A DNA stretch of 25,979 bases from a virus. Numbering within the stretch: the stretch's first letter is position 1; each line of letters begins with the position of its first letter. The stretch is taken from IMG/VR virus record IMGVR_UViG_3300025771_000160, positions 1 through 25,979 of that record. One strand, written 5' to 3'. Below the pieces are notes generated by a model, which saw only the letters and a program-made list of their open reading frames with translations, was not told the origin of the DNA and ran no database searches. Position numbers and translations under genes: made by a program. Below are positions 23,682 to 25,979 of the stretch, piece by piece.

Positions 23682-24252
23682 AACTAATATCGTCTAGTCT
23701 CATTCTATACACAACAGTATCATCGTCAAGTTTCATCTTGTAGTCTGAGTCTCTGTCAAACCCAACGACATCACCAACCTTAACGCCTTGACGAGCCAGC
23801 TCTTTATGCGGCATAAACACAATGGCCTCTCTGTCGTCCCTCTCCTTTACCTTGATGTCTATGATGATTCCGGATGAAGTCACCTCTTCCTCAGTCTCGT
23901 CTTCAATCGGTTGTACGAACACCCACTCCGACAGCATATGAAGTTCCCCTTCCGAGTCCCGGTACGCAATAGCATGAGAGCCGCGAGGGTTCTCTTCATC
24001 GTACACAACAAGGTAGTTGTCGTCACCGAGCGATAGCGTCTTATTCTGGGTAACATGGTGATGAAAAAATAAAAGGTCTCCTTCCTTTACTCCTGTCTCA
24101 ATAACATGAGGGGCAGACATGACGAGCCCATAACAGATGCGATGGTTAAACTCGTCGAATCTCGTGTCAAGGAAAATCTCTTTATCGCCAAGCTTGATAG
24201 TGTCGTTAGTCTTGCTTGGCACGTTGACAATAAAATGTCTTAATGCTTTCAT
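23665..24252 (-). CDS. Two-domain GroES-like co-chaperonin
   Basis: A 195-residue protein that reads as two successive GroES (Cpn10) domains. Domain 2 (about 107-195) has WVFVQPIEDE, the mobile-loop-like VTSSGIIIDI (124-133), GVKVGDVVGF (156-165) and the ending VVYRMRLDDISYV, each in the order of GroES. Domain 1 (about 1-112) is more diverged: FIVNVPSK, EIFLDTRFDEF at the loop position, GVKEGDLLFFHHHV (54-67), LGDDNYLVVYDEENPRGSHA and HMLSEWVFV at its end. GroES closes the GroEL cavity; phage versions (T4 gp31) let large capsid proteins fold in host GroEL. Its start overlaps the upstream stop by four bases (ATGA). Fusion of two domains resembles chloroplast Cpn20; function as a capsid co-chaperonin is inferred. 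Confidence 0.75.
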   Translation of the reverse strand: MKALRHFIVNVPSKTNDTIKLGDKEIFLDTRFDEFNHRICYGLVMSAPHVIETGVKEGDLLFFHHHVTQNKTLSLGDDNYLVVYDEENPRGSHAIAYRDSEGELHMLSEWVFVQPIEDETEEEVTSSGIIIDIKVKERDDREAIVFMPHKELARQGVKVGDVVGFDRDSDYKMKLDDDTVVYRMRLDDISYVKTS

Positions 24253-24485
24253 TCGAAGTTACAATCGTATTCAATTAGAATTGGCTGGTTCTCAACCGTC
24301 TTCCAAATATACGTTGAATCTTCGTCCTCTAGGTAAACATGGTAACGCCTTACGTTGTACTTGTACAGTGCCGCATCGTCCTCTTTGATTGCTGAGACCT
24401 TCGCTCCGCCCGCTTTCATTCCGACGTAGTACGCCATTGCGTCTTTGGGGTTTGGCCCAATGACAATCTTTCTAATTACGTTCAT
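24249..24485 (-). CDS. Small conserved protein of unknown role
   Basis: A 78-residue protein: MNVIRKIVIGPNPKDAMAYY, then VGMKAGGAKVSAIKEDDAAL, a middle YKYNVRRYHVYLEDEDSTYI and the end QPILIEYDCNF. The alternating beta pattern and the phrase IRKIVIGPNPKDAMAYYVG look like a small protein I recall from Bacteroidota phages, without a known function. It is coupled by an ATGA overlap to the co-chaperonin gene and lies 5 bases after the upstream gene. A TATATTTG match inside it (24304-24311) falls in the Ile-Trp-Lys coding part, probably by chance. No catalytic motif or membrane segment is visible. Confidence 0.6.
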   Translation of the reverse strand: MNVIRKIVIGPNPKDAMAYYVGMKAGGAKVSAIKEDDAALYKYNVRRYHVYLEDEDSTYIWKTVENQPILIEYDCNFE

Positions 24486-24490
24486 GGTAT

Positions 24491-24775
24491 TCAGTTTAGT
24501 GAGTAACCAATAAATTCTGGTGGCTCCTCATCCGTGGATTCGGTAAAAGCTTTTACCTGAAGGCTCATGAACTCTGTAAACTCATCATCGTCTTTACAGT
24601 TGTATCCATAAGCTAGGCTCCAGCGATTCTCTTCCTCCCCTTGCTCTTCTAGCACCCCAAAGGCTGCGGTATACACCAAGTCTCCAGAGTAACCATACTT
24701 CTCAATAATCTCTTCAATCTGCTCCAGAACCACACTGACTTCTTGGAACATGGCTTTTTTAAGAATGTCATCCAT
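24491..24775 (-). CDS. Small acidic protein of unknown role
   Basis: A 94-residue protein with a strongly acidic middle and end (VLEEQGEEENRWSLAYGYNC, about 42-61; CKDDDEFTEFMSLQVKAF, about 61-78) and an N-terminal helix MDDILKKAMFQEVSVVLEQI. No recognised family. It lies 5 bases upstream of the 78-residue gene and 16 bases after the fibre-like gene's stop codon. The acidic composition recalls small regulators or chaperone-type partners, but nothing in the sequence decides this. Confidence 0.55.
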   Translation of the reverse strand: MDDILKKAMFQEVSVVLEQIEEIIEKYGYSGDLVYTAAFGVLEEQGEEENRWSLAYGYNCKDDDEFTEFMSLQVKAFTESTDEEPPEFIGYSLN

Positions 24776-24791
24776 GTCATGAAGTTACTAA

Positions 24792-25631
24792 TTATGGGGT
24801 AGGGAATACATCGAGAGCTCCAACCGTAGCGCTAGAGGTGGTTAGGCTTGCGTTTACAAGCCAATTGTCAAAATCAACAGCAAGCAAGTCAATAACGTCT
24901 CCGGTATTTCCACCGGTATCAGAAACGTCCGCGTCTAAGTTAATTATATTTTTAGAAGCGTTCGCAGCTAATGTTTGAACGCGAGACTGACCAGTAGCAG
25001 CATTCGAGGTCACAACAGCTTTACCGAAGAAGTAGTCACCGCTAGCAGTTAAGATGTTAACCTGACCGCCTAATATATTCTTGAGGATGATTTTAAAGTT
25101 AACACCAATCGCAGCAGGTGGAAGTGTGATGTTAAGCGTACCACTAAGATTAGTAACGTAGTATATCTTTCCTGAATCACTGCTATTCAGGGTTGTATTG
25201 ACGCTGATATTGTTTATGGTTTCATCACCCCTTCCGATAGTAATTGTATTACCAGAACGAGTGTACCCCAATCCATTTCTAGCTGAAAGAGTGATAGTTG
25301 TGCTGGAGGCATCCGCAGCTTCAATGGTAATGGTTGGAGATGTAGTACCTCCAAGAGTTGTTGTTACTGTCTCATTAGAAGGGAATGCTCTATACTCTAC
25401 AGCCTTACTGGTCGAGTTCCAAACCAATGCGTTGCCACTTGTGCTTCCGCTAGTAACGGTATTAATCTCAAGGCTCTCTGCCTTGACTGTTGTGGTAGAA
25501 AGAGAAAGCGCAGATGAGTTTCCTATGCCATCTTCGATTACCTTTAATGATGTGGTGAGAGATGATGCGTCGGATGTCTTGAGCATCCCTTGGTACGTAT
25601 CCTTTACTCTAGTTCCAGCAAGAGTCGCCAT
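24792..25631 (-). CDS. Fibre/decoration protein opening the structural block
   Basis: The first gene of the block (279 residues) is Ser/Thr/Gly/Ala-rich beta-type sequence. The start MATLAGTRVKDTYQGMLKTS is of the kind RxKDTYxxLLKT that I recall at the N-termini of phage fibre and decoration proteins, followed by SLKVIEDGIGNSSALSLSTT and a linker GNALVWNSTSKAVEYRAF. The C-terminal part (about 140-240) has a beta-helix-like LNITLPPAAIGVNFKIILKN and ILTASGDYF, as seen in small fibre-end domains. A TATATTTG box lies 16 bases before its ATG. Its separation from the other fibre genes, beyond the terminase and portal genes, is unusual. Role as head or tail fibre is inference. Confidence 0.7.
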   Translation of the reverse strand: MATLAGTRVKDTYQGMLKTSDASSLTTSLKVIEDGIGNSSALSLSTTTVKAESLEINTVTSGSTSGNALVWNSTSKAVEYRAFPSNETVTTTLGGTTSPTITIEAADASSTTITLSARNGLGYTRSGNTITIGRGDETINNISVNTTLNSSDSGKIYYVTNLSGTLNITLPPAAIGVNFKIILKNILGGQVNILTASGDYFFGKAVVTSNAATGQSRVQTLAANASKNIINLDADVSDTGGNTGDVIDLLAVDFDNWLVNASLTTSSATVGALDVFPTP

Positions 25632-25647
25632 GTTCTTAAATTTACAG

Positions 25648-25655
25648 CAAATATA
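25648..25655 (-). promoter_or_regulatory. TATATTTG promoter box opening the minus-strand block
   Basis: The minus strand reads AGCTGTATATTTGCTGTAAA, matching TAnnTTTG, 16 bases before the ATG at 25631 in the 30-base gap between two divergent genes. It shares 16 identical bases with the connector promoter (CTGTATATTTGCTGTA). On the plus strand TACAGC occurs twice, 10 bases apart (25644 and 25654 starts), a spacing of about one helical turn that could form an operator. No clear -33 element on either strand. Confidence 0.6.
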
Positions 25656-25661
25656 CAGCTA

Positions 25662-25979
25662 ATGAGTAGACACCATCCGGGTCGTCAACGCAGACAATTC
25701 AGTAAACTCAACAAACGTTACGTCAAAAAAAATGAACTTAAAAAGCTATCACTCGTTCTCCGAGACGTAAAAGCTAACTATGATATAGGGCAAGCCGAGG
25801 TTGAATTCCTTTTGTTTGCCTACGATTACGAGTTCTTCACCGTTAACCATATAGCTAAATCCCTTGCGAAGAGCAGGAAGAAACTGTATGAAAGGACCGT
25901 CCTCCCCTTGAAAAACAAAGGGTATGTAGAGATAGTATATCATGGAAAGGGAGTAGATTCATACATCAACGCCCTATTC
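25662..25979 (+). CDS. Winged-helix DNA-binding protein (partial)
   Basis: Reading from ATG 25662 the frame stays open through 106 codons to the right edge, so the C-terminus is missing. The start is very basic (MSRHHPGRQRRQFSKLNKRY, then VKKNELKK). Residues 45-95 look like a MarR-type winged helix: FLLFAYDYEFFTVNHIAKSL, AKSRKKLYERTVLPLKNKGY and VEIVYHGKGV. The recognition helix would be at about 67-82 and the wing at about 88-100. I recall closely patterned winged-helix proteins next to structural genes of marine Flavobacteria phages. Divergent orientation, with 30 bases to the block's first gene, suggests it controls the shared region. It is the only gene on this strand with support in the window. 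Autoregulation is inference. Confidence 0.75.
   Translation, partial: MSRHHPGRQRRQFSKLNKRYVKKNELKKLSLVLRDVKANYDIGQAEVEFLLFAYDYEFFTVNHIAKSLAKSRKKLYERTVLPLKNKGYVEIVYHGKGVDSYINALF

Noticed and set aside
24304-24311. TATATTTG match 51 bases before the co-chaperonin gene
   Set aside because: It encodes part of a Tyr-Ile-Trp stretch inside the 78-residue gene, lacks the flanking bases shared by the other boxes, and the genes are coupled by overlap.
25637-25644. Plus-strand TAAATTTA as a promoter for the winged-helix gene
   Set aside because: It has one mismatch from TAnnTTTG and no upstream element; A/T-rich leaders produce such matches often, so I do not list it as a feature.
25749-25943. Minus-strand frame of 64 codons at the right edge
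   Set aside because: It is the reverse of the winged-helix gene, which has a basic start, a recognisable fold and sensible codons on the plus strand.
1-25979. CRISPR array, tRNA genes, insertion sequences, defence system
   Set aside because: No regular short repeats with spacers, no cloverleaf-type sequence that I could see, no transposase, and no nuclease or toxin pattern apart from the terminase nuclease domain.

Overview
The window is a piece of a tailed-phage genome (or prophage): almost all of it is one long, tightly packed block of virion structure and assembly genes on the minus strand. Only the last about 320 bases carry a gene on the plus strand. The terminase, the portal, the small connector proteins and the giant connector-distal protein all look like the short-tailed (podovirus) crAss-like and related phages of Bacteroidota. 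This is recognition of sequence patterns from memory, not a database search. A Bacteroidota (probably marine flavobacterial) host also fits the control signals: genes start after A/T-rich leaders without strong Shine-Dalgarno sites, and several starts are preceded by a TATATTTG box matching the Bacteroidota -7 consensus TAnnTTTG. I saw no tRNA, rRNA, CRISPR array, insertion sequence, integrase, replication or lysis gene.

Read in the direction of transcription (high to low coordinates), the block starts at a 30-base divergent region at about 25.65 kb. The first group (25.63-21.17 kb) holds a fibre-like protein, two small proteins of unknown role, a co-chaperonin made of two GroES-like domains, a coiled-coil protein, a 44-residue very basic protein and the large terminase. 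A promoter-like box then precedes the portal gene. After the portal comes a run of fibre and decoration genes (18.7-11.3 kb): a small beta protein, a 735-residue protein with Ig-like regions, a 177-residue fibre adaptor, a 424-residue fibre with GTVTSV repeats, two tiny proteins (57 and 59 residues), a 347-residue fibre/decoration protein, an RCC1-type propeller protein and an acidic 97-residue partner.

A second box lies 4 bases before a small basic conserved gene, followed by the scaffold and major capsid protein genes and a probable terminator (11.25-8.38 kb). A 274-residue protein with an AT-hook-like start follows, ending at a clear intrinsic terminator; another promoter box lies directly after it. 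That box leads into the head-tail connector group: two ring/adaptor-type proteins, a 1736-residue muzzle/nozzle-like protein and a partial Ala/Gln-rich internal virion protein that runs off the left edge.

The genes together describe capsid assembly (co-chaperonin, scaffold, capsid), DNA packaging (terminase, portal), closure of the head with a short tail (ring proteins, muzzle) and surface fibres. Placing fibre genes between portal and capsid genes matches crAss-like phages, where proteins from that position form head fibres, so some of these may decorate the head and not the tail. The plus-strand winged-helix gene at the right edge is placed to be a regulator of the block.
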